This document shows positions 35,995-44,703 of a DNA stretch of 64,000 nucleotides, piece by piece; position 1 is the first letter of the stretch; every line of letters starts with the position of its first letter. A program made the position numbers and the translations under genes. The stretch covers positions 620,001 through 684,000 of the forward strand of contig CBDCVJ010000087.1 of the NCBI GenBank assembly GCA_965222975.1, written 5' to 3'. This DNA is from UBA6168 sp965222975 (GTDB taxonomy: Bacteria; Bacteroidota; Bacteroidia; Chitinophagales; Saprospiraceae). Below the pieces are notes generated by a model that saw only the letters and a list, made by a program, of their open reading frames with translations, searched no databases and was not told the DNA's origin.

Positions 35995-38900
35995 TCAATC
36001 AACTATTACTTTGCGGTAAAGCGCTTGGTTACCTGACCTGAGTTGGAAGATATAGACGCCAGCAGCAAGGTCGTTGAAAGAAAACTCTTTAGTGACGTTG
36101 CCTGAACGGAAATCTATTTCGGATTGCAAAATGACCTGCCCCAAAACATTGGTGAAAGATGCTTGCAGTTCATTTCTGCCTTCCCCGCGCAGCACCATGG
36201 TGAAACGGCCATCGTTCGGATTAGGGTAAATGTTGAACTCGCTGATACCGGGTATTTCGCCTACTACATTGACCGTGACGATTATTGTCTGCGTAATTGA
36301 GTTGGAACCACATTCATTCATGGCGGTCAATGTAACCTCATATTCACCGGGTTCCGTGTATTCATGTATTGGATCAGGTTCATTGGAAGTTTCGCCATCA
36401 CCGAAGTCCCACTCATAACTGGTTGCATTATTAGAGTTGTTGGTAAAATCGACCGATAACGAGTTATTGGTATTGGAAAAACCGGGGGTTGGCAACTCGT
36501 CCACAACAATGTAGTCAGTGATCTCAAATGTATCGCTTTCCAGCGCGTTAGTAGCGATCAAAACAACAGTATAACTACCGGGTGTGGTGTAAGTAACCGT
36601 CGGGTTTTCCTCTGCGGAGGTGGCTGGGTCGCCGCCTTCAAATGTCCATTCAAACGATTCTACATTTTGAGAGGAAAGGTTTTCAAATTGCACCTCATAT
36701 GGTATGCAACCCATTTGGTTGGCAACTTGAAATGCTGCTACTGGCCCTTCTGTAGCAATGACCACAATTTGAGAGATAGTTGTGCTGCCACAATCATTAG
36801 TAGTGGTCAGTGTAACAGTGTAAGCACCGTCTTCTGCATACGTGTGGGCCGGATCATTTTCATCCGAAGTAGTATTGTCGCCAAAATCCCATTCTACTGA
36901 ATTGAAGTTTGTAGATTGGTTGGTGAAATTGGCATCCATGCCCGTCACCGTAAAGTCAAACGCAGGATCAGGTGTAGTTGCAACTTCAATATAGCTCGTC
37001 TCTGTAGCCATGTTCGAACCCGCCGAATTGGAAACCGTCAAGACCACATCATAAATGCCGGGTGCATTGTAAATGACGACTGGGTTTTCCAAATCAGAAG
37101 TGGCTGGGTCACCACCTGGAAATTCCCATGCAAATATTTCAGCATTGGCCGTGGACTCGTTCATAAACTCCACCTCGAACGGCGTACAACCGCTTGATTC
37201 GGCGACACTGAATCCTGCCGTAGGGGCGGAAACGACTGTCACTTGTCCATTGATTGTTTTAGAGCCACAATCATTGGTCACAATAAGAGTCACATCATAG
37301 GTGCCATCTTCAGCATAGGTATGGGATGGGTTTTCCTCCATAGACGTACTATTATCGCCAAATTCCCAGCTGAAAGTCATGTTGCCGGAGTTGGGAGGGT
37401 TAGTAGAGGTGTTGGTAAAATCAACATCGAACCCGTTCACATCAGCCATAAAACTTGTTGCTGGCAAGCCACCTACTGCAATATAGTCCATTTCCACTAC
37501 TTCACTTTGTCCAGCACTATTGCTGACGGTCAGTGTGACAGTATAAACACCGGGGGTTTCGTAAGTTACTGTTGGGTTTTCTTCTGTTGAACTAGAAGGT
37601 GTGCCTCCCGGAAAGTCCCAGTCAAAGTCAGTGGCATTAGAGGATGACTGGTTGGTAAACTCTACCTCGAACGGCGCACAGCCAGCAGTCGTATTGGCAG
37701 AGAAGCCAGCTGTTGGGGCAGAAACCACAACGACCGTCTCAGTGCTTGTTACGGAGCCACACATATTGGTAGCGGTCAAAGTCACTTCATAAGAACCATC
37801 TTCAGCATAAGTGTGGCTTGGTTCGGTCTCAGTCGAATTTGTATCATCACCAAAGTCCCAACTGTAACTGGTAGCACCAGTCGAATTGTTCGTGAAATTC
37901 ACATTCAACATATTGGTATTGCTGGCAAAACCAGCCGTTGGCACTGTGATGACATTGATATAATTGGTTTCTGTTGCCGTGTTTTCACCTAAAGAATTGA
38001 TAGCAGTGAGGCTCACCGTATAAGTGCCTACACTGTTATAAGTCACTGTTGGGTTTTGCTCAGTAGAACTGGATGGGTTGCCACCGGGGAACTCCCATTC
38101 CCATGCAGTGGTGTTGGAAGAAGACTCATCCATGAACTGTACGGTGAATGGCACACAACCAGCCGTTTCATCTGCTGAAAAGCCAGCTTGTGGGAGGGAT
38201 GTAATGACCACCTGTTGGGTAGTGGTATCTGAACCGCAACTGTTAGTTGCAATTAATTGGACGGTATAAACCCCATCGCCCTGATAAGCATGTGTTGGGT
38301 TGGTTTCTGTACTGTTGGTGTTATCGCCAAAGTCCCAGTGGTAACTGGTTCCATTGGTTGTTGTGTTGGTGAAATTGGCGATGAAAACATTAGTTGAAAC
38401 GGTAAAGCCCGTTCCGGGCACCGTGTTTACTACAATATAGTCCATCTCTGTCGCTGTATTGCTGCCTGCTGCATTGGTAACAGTCAACGTCACATTATAG
38501 GTGCCCGGTGCTGAATAGACAACGGTTGGATTCTCTTCTGTTGAACTAGAAGGTGTGCCGCCGGGGAATTCCCAGTCAAAATCAACGGCATTTGCAGAAG
38601 ATTCGTTGGTAAATTCTACGGTCAGTGGGGCACAACCCGAAGTGGTATTGGCCGAAAAACCTGCCGTCGGCGCAGTCACGATGGTAACTGTTTGGGTGTC
38701 AGTCACTGAACCACAAGCATTGGTAGCAGTCAAGACAACCGTATAATCACCATCGTCCATATAGGTATGGGTAGGGTTTGTTTCCGTGCTGGACGTGTTG
38801 TCGCCAAAATCCCAATTGTAACTGGTCGCACCAGTTGAGTTGTTGGTAAATGAAACTGTTAGGCCGTTTACACTCGCGCTGTAGCCAGCTGTGGGCACCG

Positions 38901-41808
38901 TGTTCACATCAATATAGTCGGTCTCAGTCACAGTGTGGCTTCCAGCCGCATTGGAAACGGTCAGCGTCACACTATAAGTGCCGGGAGCGTTGTAGGTAAC
39001 GGTAGGGTTTTCTTCCATCGAACTGGATGGGGTGCCGCCGGGGAACTCCCAATCGAACGAGACGGCATTGGAAGAGGACTCGTTCATAAACTGGACGGTC
39101 AAGGGGTCACATCCTGATGTGACATCAGATGAGAAAGCGGCGGTTGGAGCAGTTACGATCACAACAGTCTGGGAGGTCGTATCCGAGCCGCAATTGTTGG
39201 TAGCTATTAATTGTACGGTGTAAGTCCCATCATCCATATAGGTATGGGTCGGATTGGTTTCGGTACTGCTGGTGTTGTCCCCGAAGTCCCAGTTGTAACT
39301 GGTCGCATTAGTGGAAGTATTAGTAAACGAAGCTGTCAATCCATTGATGGTGCTGGTAAAACCAGAGGAAGCAAGGGGATCGACAGTAATGTAGTCGGAT
39401 AGTGTGGTCGTATCTGATCCAGCATTATTGATGGCGATCAAAGTCACATCGTAGGTGCCTGGTGTATTATAGGTAATGGTCGGATTTTCATCGGTTGAAG
39501 AAGAAGGTGTGCCGCCCGGGAAATCCCACTCCCAAGAACTTGGGTTGCCAGTTGACTCGTTGACAAAGGTAACTGTAAAAGGTGGGCAGCCAGTTGTTTC
39601 TGGGGCGGAGAAAGCGGCCATCGGCGGCAGCAAAATAGTCACTTCTTTAATGATAACTGCGTCGCCACAATCGTTGGTTACAGTCAATTTTACATCAAAA
39701 GTGCCGTTTGAGGAATAAATGTGGACAGGGTCTTTGAGTGTTGATGTATCCCCATCCCCAAACTCCCATAAGTAGGTCATGGCCCCTATTCCATTCGAAT
39801 TGTCACTTTCATTGGTAAAAGTGACCGTGTCCCCACTTACCGAAAAAGAAAACCCAGGAGTAGCGATAGTCCCAACTGTAATATAATCATTAACGGAATG
39901 GGTATGAGTTCCAGCCGGGTTGGTAACGGTCAAACTAACATCATAAACCCCAGGTGAAGAAAATGTGATCATGGGGTTTTCCTCATTGGAAGTGGAGGGA
40001 GTCCCTCCACTAAATACCCAGTTCCATGCTAACGAATTAGGAGAACTGTTGCTGGTAAATTGTACTTGTAATGCTGCACAACCTACTGTTGGATCGGCCG
40101 TAAAATCAGCCGTAGGAGGCGTAAAAACGGGTATGGTAAAGAAAAAACTTTCTTCCCCACAATCGTTAAACGCAGTAAGGGTAACAACATAAAAATCATC
40201 CACTAGATAAGAGTGAAAAGGATGCACTTCTGTCGAAGTTTCCCCATCACCAAAGTCCCATAGATAGCTATCCGCATTTACGGAAGTATTGGTAAAAAGA
40301 ACGTCCAGCCCAACTTGCAAAAAAGTAAAACTCGGTATCGGGACATCCTCCACTTCAATGTAAGCAGGGAAGGTTATCTCGTCGCTACCTGCTACGTTCG
40401 TAACTTTTAGGGTTACATCATAAACGCCCGGAGAGTAATAGTTGACCACTGGATTAGGAATATCAGAAGTAGAAGGGTCTCCTCCTGGAAATTCCCATTC
40501 CCATTCAAATGGCGTGTTTTCGCTTTCATCAGTAAATTGCACTGTTAGTGGCACACAACCTTCTGTGGGGTCAGCTGAAAAATCTGCTATGGGAGCAATG
40601 ATACCTCCGCAAGCGGCCAAACAATTTCTGGATTGTACATAAGAATTTATCTGGTTGATGCTCTGGTTTGACCAATCGCTGGTACAGTTCACTGATGGAG
40701 CCATGATTGTCCCACTCCCTTGACCGTCGTGGGTAGCGCTGAAATTATGCCCCAGTTCATGTGCCCATAATACCCTCAGCAGACAGGAATTGTGACCCCA
40801 ATTATGTGACAAGCAATGATACCTGTTACTATTACAAATACCGTTTAGATATGCAATCCCAATAGTCGGCCCATTGAAGTTCCTATCGGTCCACAATCCG
40901 GCCACGTCGTGAGTTGCGCCAAATCCTCCTGGCCCCCAATTTCTAAAACTATTCAACAATTCACCAGCATTGTTGGAGCTGGTCCAAGGGTCGCCATTGG
41001 GGGTCGTTACCGTAAAGAATTCTACAATTGTAAAGAAGAGTTCATCATCAAACTCATCATCGTAGTTGGTCTGCACATCGGCCAGTACACCTGTTTCAAA
41101 TCCTTCGACCGCAGCTGCCGAACCAAACTCATCGAACATCAACCAATCGGAGGCAATGGCGATTTCTACCTCTTTACAGGCAACGGACTTTTGAACACCA
41201 GATATCTCATGCTCCTCATGTTTATCTGGTTGTACATGTTCTTGGGTTTTATTCATCATTGCAGTGTATCCGCACATTGCATCGGGCTTTGGCTGTACAT
41301 TCGATGCGGCATACACCACGAATAAGTCTTTTGGTTGACCTTTTACAAAATACCACACTGGTTCAATGAAATACATTTCCCCATCTTTTTTCACAAAACC
41401 TCTGATCAATTCTTCATCAACAGTCAAGGAAACCGAACCTCCGCCCATTGCCTCCAACTGTCCGCGAAAAGTAAGGTTCTCGGATGGGGGCATTGTTTTG
41501 ATACCATCTTCCGTAACCCACCTCCGTAGGTAACCGGGCTTTCGAATGTCCATTGGATACATGGAAATATCCCAATTGTAATCAGTGCCCAATTTAAAAT
41601 TGAACTTCATGGACCCTCCTGCGCCTTTTACATATTTGTTAAAGGACTGAACATCTATTTGATAAACATCAAATTCTTTGAACTGGTATTGAAGTTCAGG
41701 AGAATTCACAAAGCTTTTTTTGTGTGATTTGCCTTGGAATGAAGGCATTTGTGCGGTAAGATAAGTAGTCGCAAAAAGTAGCAGAAATAATGTAAAAAAA
41801 CGGGTCAT
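35995..41808 (-). CDS. Large secreted metalloprotease with 18 PKD domains and type A T9SS sorting domain
   Basis: 1937 residues from ATG 41808 (a TTG/ATG 60 bases upstream adds non-signal sequence). Residues 1-20 are a signal peptide. Residues about 210-400 form a reprolysin-like (M12-type) zinc protease: HELGHNFSATHD (H350, E351, H354, H360) and a Met-turn IMAP (368-371). Residues about 400-1850 hold nine copies of a two-domain unit: one PKD domain starting with 'AGFSA...GC' and FDWEFPGGTPSSS, and one with WDFGDNTSSTETNPTHTY and NxCGS. The last 85 residues (SEFNIYPNPNDGRF...) are a type A sorting domain. It is exported to the surface, where the PKD stalk probably presents the protease. Confidence 0.93.
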   Translation of the reverse strand: MTRFFTLFLLLFATTYLTAQMPSFQGKSHKKSFVNSPELQYQFKEFDVYQIDVQSFNKYVKGAGGSMKFNFKLGTDYNWDISMYPMDIRKPGYLRRWVTEDGIKTMPPSENLTFRGQLEAMGGGSVSLTVDEELIRGFVKKDGEMYFIEPVWYFVKGQPKDLFVVYAASNVQPKPDAMCGYTAMMNKTQEHVQPDKHEEHEISGVQKSVACKEVEIAIASDWLMFDEFGSAAAVEGFETGVLADVQTNYDDEFDDELFFTIVEFFTVTTPNGDPWTSSNNAGELLNSFRNWGPGGFGATHDVAGLWTDRNFNGPTIGIAYLNGICNSNRYHCLSHNWGHNSCLLRVLWAHELGHNFSATHDGQGSGTIMAPSVNCTSDWSNQSINQINSYVQSRNCLAACGGIIAPIADFSADPTEGCVPLTVQFTDESENTPFEWEWEFPGGDPSTSDIPNPVVNYYSPGVYDVTLKVTNVAGSDEITFPAYIEVEDVPIPSFTFLQVGLDVLFTNTSVNADSYLWDFGDGETSTEVHPFHSYLVDDFYVVTLTAFNDCGEESFFFTIPVFTPPTADFTADPTVGCAALQVQFTSNSSPNSLAWNWVFSGGTPSTSNEENPMITFSSPGVYDVSLTVTNPAGTHTHSVNDYITVGTIATPGFSFSVSGDTVTFTNESDNSNGIGAMTYLWEFGDGDTSTLKDPVHIYSSNGTFDVKLTVTNDCGDAVIIKEVTILLPPMAAFSAPETTGCPPFTVTFVNESTGNPSSWEWDFPGGTPSSSTDENPTITYNTPGTYDVTLIAINNAGSDTTTLSDYITVDPLASSGFTSTINGLTASFTNTSTNATSYNWDFGDNTSSTETNPTHTYMDDGTYTVQLIATNNCGSDTTSQTVVIVTAPTAAFSSDVTSGCDPLTVQFMNESSSNAVSFDWEFPGGTPSSSMEENPTVTYNAPGTYSVTLTVSNAAGSHTVTETDYIDVNTVPTAGYSASVNGLTVSFTNNSTGATSYNWDFGDNTSSTETNPTHTYMDDGDYTVVLTATNACGSVTDTQTVTIVTAPTAGFSANTTSGCAPLTVEFTNESSANAVDFDWEFPGGTPSSSTEENPTVVYSAPGTYNVTLTVTNAAGSNTATEMDYIVVNTVPGTGFTVSTNVFIANFTNTTTNGTSYHWDFGDNTNSTETNPTHAYQGDGVYTVQLIATNSCGSDTTTQQVVITSLPQAGFSADETAGCVPFTVQFMDESSSNTTAWEWEFPGGNPSSSTEQNPTVTYNSVGTYTVSLTAINSLGENTATETNYINVITVPTAGFASNTNMLNVNFTNNSTGATSYSWDFGDDTNSTETEPSHTYAEDGSYEVTLTATNMCGSVTSTETVVVVSAPTAGFSANTTAGCAPFEVEFTNQSSSNATDFDWDFPGGTPSSSTEENPTVTYETPGVYTVTLTVSNSAGQSEVVEMDYIAVGGLPATSFMADVNGFDVDFTNTSTNPPNSGNMTFSWEFGDNSTSMEENPSHTYAEDGTYDVTLIVTNDCGSKTINGQVTVVSAPTAGFSVAESSGCTPFEVEFMNESTANAEIFAWEFPGGDPATSDLENPVVIYNAPGIYDVVLTVSNSAGSNMATETSYIEVATTPDPAFDFTVTGMDANFTNQSTNFNSVEWDFGDNTTSDENDPAHTYAEDGAYTVTLTTTNDCGSTTISQIVVIATEGPVAAFQVANQMGCIPYEVQFENLSSQNVESFEWTFEGGDPATSAEENPTVTYTTPGSYTVVLIATNALESDTFEITDYIVVDELPTPGFSNTNNSLSVDFTNNSNNATSYEWDFGDGETSNEPDPIHEYTEPGEYEVTLTAMNECGSNSITQTIIVTVNVVGEIPGISEFNIYPNPNDGRFTMVLRGEGRNELQASFTNVLGQVILQSEIDFRSGNVTKEFSFNDLAAGVYIFQLRSGNQALYRKVIVD

Positions 41809-42573
41809 GTGCAAATCAGATTTATTTAAGAAACTAAAATGGATAGCAGACAAAACAATACCCTGCAATTCTAAGAACTGGGCGAAAGGGACTGTTCTGC
41901 TACATGAAAGCTATTGATTTATTACAGATTTAAGAGAGAGGGAGGTCTTCAAAGTTTATTTCTCCGCCATTTTTTTTATTAAAAAAACAGTAAGGTTCAA
42001 ACTTTTCTATATAAAAGAGGAAAATGAAAAGCAGATAAGTCGGTTGGCTTAAAGTCTTCCACTGGAGTCTCGCTCTTCCTCTTTTGGAAAAACAGGAATT
42101 ATTCCTTTCAGTGATGGGGTTTCTCTGGTTTTGACCGCCGAATTTATCTGCATTGATTTAAGCAGGCATGGTAAAATGAAAAACAAAAATAGAATTTGGA
42201 ATGAAAGATTTAAATATTTATTACCGTTATGGTCTTTAAAACCTGTCATTCTCGCGACGGGGTTAAACTTTGGCGTTATAAATTGCTTGTCGCGATTACT
42301 TTAATACAGTTTTGTCACCTTATGGCCTACCGCGCTTTTCAATAAAATTGCGAAATAATTAGAACGGTAATTCTCGAAAAAGATACACTCTTCTTCTTAT
42401 TTGAATGGTTGGTTCATTATTGAAAATAGCCGCTTTAACGTAACGTTTCTTACCAATGGCCAATAACTATCCATAAGATGTTTGTTTTCCTTCAATATGA
42501 TTTAGCTTTACATCCATATTTTTTAAAAAAGAGTCTTTCCAATTAGTTGTATTTCATAAAACAGACAAATGCT
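41809..42573. other. Divergent intergenic region
   Basis: About 760 bases. It contains half of a hairpin-repeat core (AGAGAGAGGGAGGT near 41932-41946) and AT-rich DNA. A 66-codon minus-strand frame at 42049-42249 has one hydrophobic stretch but no support. Promoters for both flanking genes must be here; none was recognised. Confidence 0.4.
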
Positions 42574-43638
42574 ATGAACGTATCTCCTTCACATGTGCTG
42601 TTAATGCTCGCTTTACTTTTCATTTCAGCATGCCAACGCCCTTTCCTTGCCGATGATGAAGTAGCCACTGTAGCCAGCTGGGATTTGGTAGATCAAGAAT
42701 TTGAGCGGCCTATCCTTGCCACACATGCAACCCCTTTCGAATGGTATATCATCTCCGAAAACCAGTTTGCCCGTTTTGATACAGACGACAAATTGTTAGA
42801 ATTGAGGACCCTTTCTAAAAATGCTGGCGTACTGGGCATTCCCGCCCTGACAGACAACACCTTTGTAAGGCTGACCACCAATGACGATGCTAAACAGGTC
42901 GTCGAATTTCACCTGACCCGCAATCCTGCTGAAATCCATAATATACTGGCAGATGACCTTGCCGGGCCTTCCGACAGCTTTGTTGAAGTGACAACTCGCT
43001 CGCACAGGTTGGGGGCATTTAGCAGTGACGGTACCATCTTTATGCTGCCCATTGAAGTGCTGCCCGATAGGCATTTTGCCTTGCTCCTTTTTGAGGTGCT
43101 GCACAATCCAGCCCACACGTCCTTTACTTCTGTAAAAGTGGTGAAACGCATTAACCTGCCCGACCTTAGCACTGACCTGACCAAATTGAACAGCGTTCGA
43201 TTCTTGAACGGAAATTTTTACGTTACGTCGCAGGAGGGGGCATGGCGGATAACCCCTTCTGGCAACATCGAAAGAATATTTCCTCAGGCCCAATGGATGC
43301 TGGATGTATTCACTTGGCAAGGCGACCTCTACATCACCGGCATCAATTCGTTTGACCTCCACAAAAGCACTGATAATGGCCTGACATGGGAACGCCTAAA
43401 CCAAAACTCAGCACTCAAGTTGGTAGTCAACGTTAATGAACTCCTGTTCACTCAAGAAGCTCCCGGCTTGATCTATCGAATGGTCGGAGGCGATCTTCTA
43501 AGGGCTAAAAACTTGATTCTTCCAGAAGGCTTCTCTCCACAACAAGCCATATATTATGGTGCTTTCTTTTTTGAGGGGAAATATTATTTCAGTATAGATA
43601 GGGAAGTCTATATGACAAATGATGTGGTGTTGGAATAA
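42574..43638 (+). CDS. Lipoprotein of unknown function, probable beta-propeller
   Basis: 354 residues from ATG 42574. Signal peptide with lipobox LLFISACQRP. The mature protein has repeating strand blocks such as FLNGNFYVTSQEGAWRITPS and LYITGINSFDLHKSTDNGLT, the last like a BNR/sialidase-type or propeller repeat with an S-x-D-x-G-x-T-W motif. A beta-propeller is likely; no enzyme motif was recognised. A terminator and two palindromic boxes follow. Confidence 0.75.
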   Translation: MNVSPSHVLLMLALLFISACQRPFLADDEVATVASWDLVDQEFERPILATHATPFEWYIISENQFARFDTDDKLLELRTLSKNAGVLGIPALTDNTFVRLTTNDDAKQVVEFHLTRNPAEIHNILADDLAGPSDSFVEVTTRSHRLGAFSSDGTIFMLPIEVLPDRHFALLLFEVLHNPAHTSFTSVKVVKRINLPDLSTDLTKLNSVRFLNGNFYVTSQEGAWRITPSGNIERIFPQAQWMLDVFTWQGDLYITGINSFDLHKSTDNGLTWERLNQNSALKLVVNVNELLFTQEAPGLIYRMVGGDLLRAKNLILPEGFSPQQAIYYGAFFFEGKYYFSIDREVYMTNDVVLE

Positions 43639-43700
43639 GTAGAAGATAGGAGGCAGAGAGCGGTAACTGGCATATTTTCGCTTCTAAATTGTTTTTTTCA

Positions 43701-43745
43701 AAATAAAAAGCCAACCTGTGACACCGCAGGTTGGCTTTTTATTTT
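43701..43745 (+). terminator. Rho-independent terminator
   Basis: AAAAGCCAACCTG / CAGGTTGGCTTTT stem with flanking A- and T-rich runs after the lipoprotein gene. Confidence 0.85.
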
Positions 43746-43788
43746 GCCATAATGGCAGTATTTTTTTAATTATTTTGCCATAATGGCA
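43745..43788. promoter_or_regulatory. Two identical palindromic boxes upstream of hsp20
   Basis: The palindrome TGCCATAATGGCA occurs at 43745-43757 and 43776-43788, starts 31 bases apart (three helical turns), inside identical TTTTGCCATAATGGCAGTA contexts. They lie about 180-225 bases before the Hsp20 ATG and could bind a dimeric repressor of the heat-shock gene (inference). Confidence 0.5.
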
Positions 43789-43969
43789 GTACTTATTTGG
43801 ATAAATCAGCCGTTTTTACTAAAAAAACCAGATGGAACGCCAATTGATCTGCACCTCATTGAATATCTGATTTGAAATCTGGGCTTGTTCTGATGCGTTG
43901 GCCATCAACCTTTTGTGGCCAGGCGCTCACCGAACAAACCCAATGTTTAACCAAATAAAATTAATAGTT

Positions 43970-44422
43970 ATGAGTCTGATCAAATTTTTTCCAGCAACCG
44001 TTTCCAACAAACCGGTCAATGTTTTTGACAATTTCTTCAATGATTTTTTACGAGATGACTTTCCCGTTTCCTTCCGCAACGGCGCTTTGCAAAAAAGCCC
44101 TGCGGTGAACATTGCCGAAATGGACGACAGTTACCGCATTGAAGTAGCAGCACCTGGCCTCGACAAAGGCGATTTTGAAGTGAAAGTGGATCAAGATCTC
44201 TTGACCATTTCTGCTAAAAAAGAAACTAAGAGTGAGGGCAACGACGAAAAATACACCCGTCGGGAGTTCAGCTACTTTGAATTCACCCGCAATTTTCACT
44301 TGCCTGAGACCGTGGATGCAGAGGGCATTACCGCTAATTACGAAAATGGTATCCTCCACATTACTTTGGCAAAAAAGGAAGAAGCCAAACCCGCACCAGT
44401 AAAGACGGTTGAGATCAAGTAA
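43970..44422 (+). CDS. Hsp20/alpha-crystallin small heat-shock protein
   Basis: 150 residues from ATG 43970 (upstream in-frame sequence is not family-like). N-terminal arm with VFDNFFNDFLRDDFP, alpha-crystallin domain about 45-135 (PAVNIAEMDDSYRIEVAAPG and closing ENGILHITLAKK), C-terminal VKTVEIK with an I-x-I/V-like tail. A holding chaperone that binds unfolding proteins in the cytosol. It differs strongly in its N-terminal arm from the Hsp20 at 32593. Two palindromic boxes upstream may regulate it. Confidence 0.93.
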   Translation: MSLIKFFPATVSNKPVNVFDNFFNDFLRDDFPVSFRNGALQKSPAVNIAEMDDSYRIEVAAPGLDKGDFEVKVDQDLLTISAKKETKSEGNDEKYTRREFSYFEFTRNFHLPETVDAEGITANYENGILHITLAKKEEAKPAPVKTVEIK

Positions 44423-44466
44423 GAAAAGTTTTTAGTTGATTGTTTTTTCATAAACACCTGACCATC

Positions 44467-44508
44467 AAGCCTGTCGGAAAACTATTTCGGCAGGCTTGTA
44501 TTTTTTTT
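44467..44508 (+). terminator. Rho-independent terminator after hsp20
   Basis: AAGCCTGTCGGAAA / TTTCGGCAGGCTT stem followed by a T-run. Confidence 0.8.
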
Positions 44509-44632
44509 GTTCATTCCCTGAACATTTAAAAACTTCCCCACCTATATATGATCGTCAGCGGCTGTTAAACTAACGGTAACCCCCATCCAAAACGTAAAAA
44601 CATTTAATAGGGTTTTAGGTGTTTATTCATGG

Positions 44633-44665
44633 GGTCAAGGCAGTAGGTCTTGACCTCTTTTTTTT
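44633..44665 (+). terminator. Second hairpin with T-run
   Basis: GGTCAAG...CTTGACC stem followed by CTC and eight T, between the convergent hsp20 and ABC-F genes. Confidence 0.5.
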
Positions 44666-44703
44666 GTCCAGTTTTGAGTAGGAGTTATTAAGTAATGAGT
44701 AGC

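Noticed and set aside
36230..40642. Many plus-strand frames of 60-115 codons opposite the metalloprotease
   Set aside because: They recur with the same product fragments because the PKD modules repeat; they are antisense shadows.
42049..42249. 66-codon minus-strand frame with one hydrophobic segment
   Set aside because: No promoter, no terminator and no recognised relative; in an AT-rich spacer such a frame is expected by chance.
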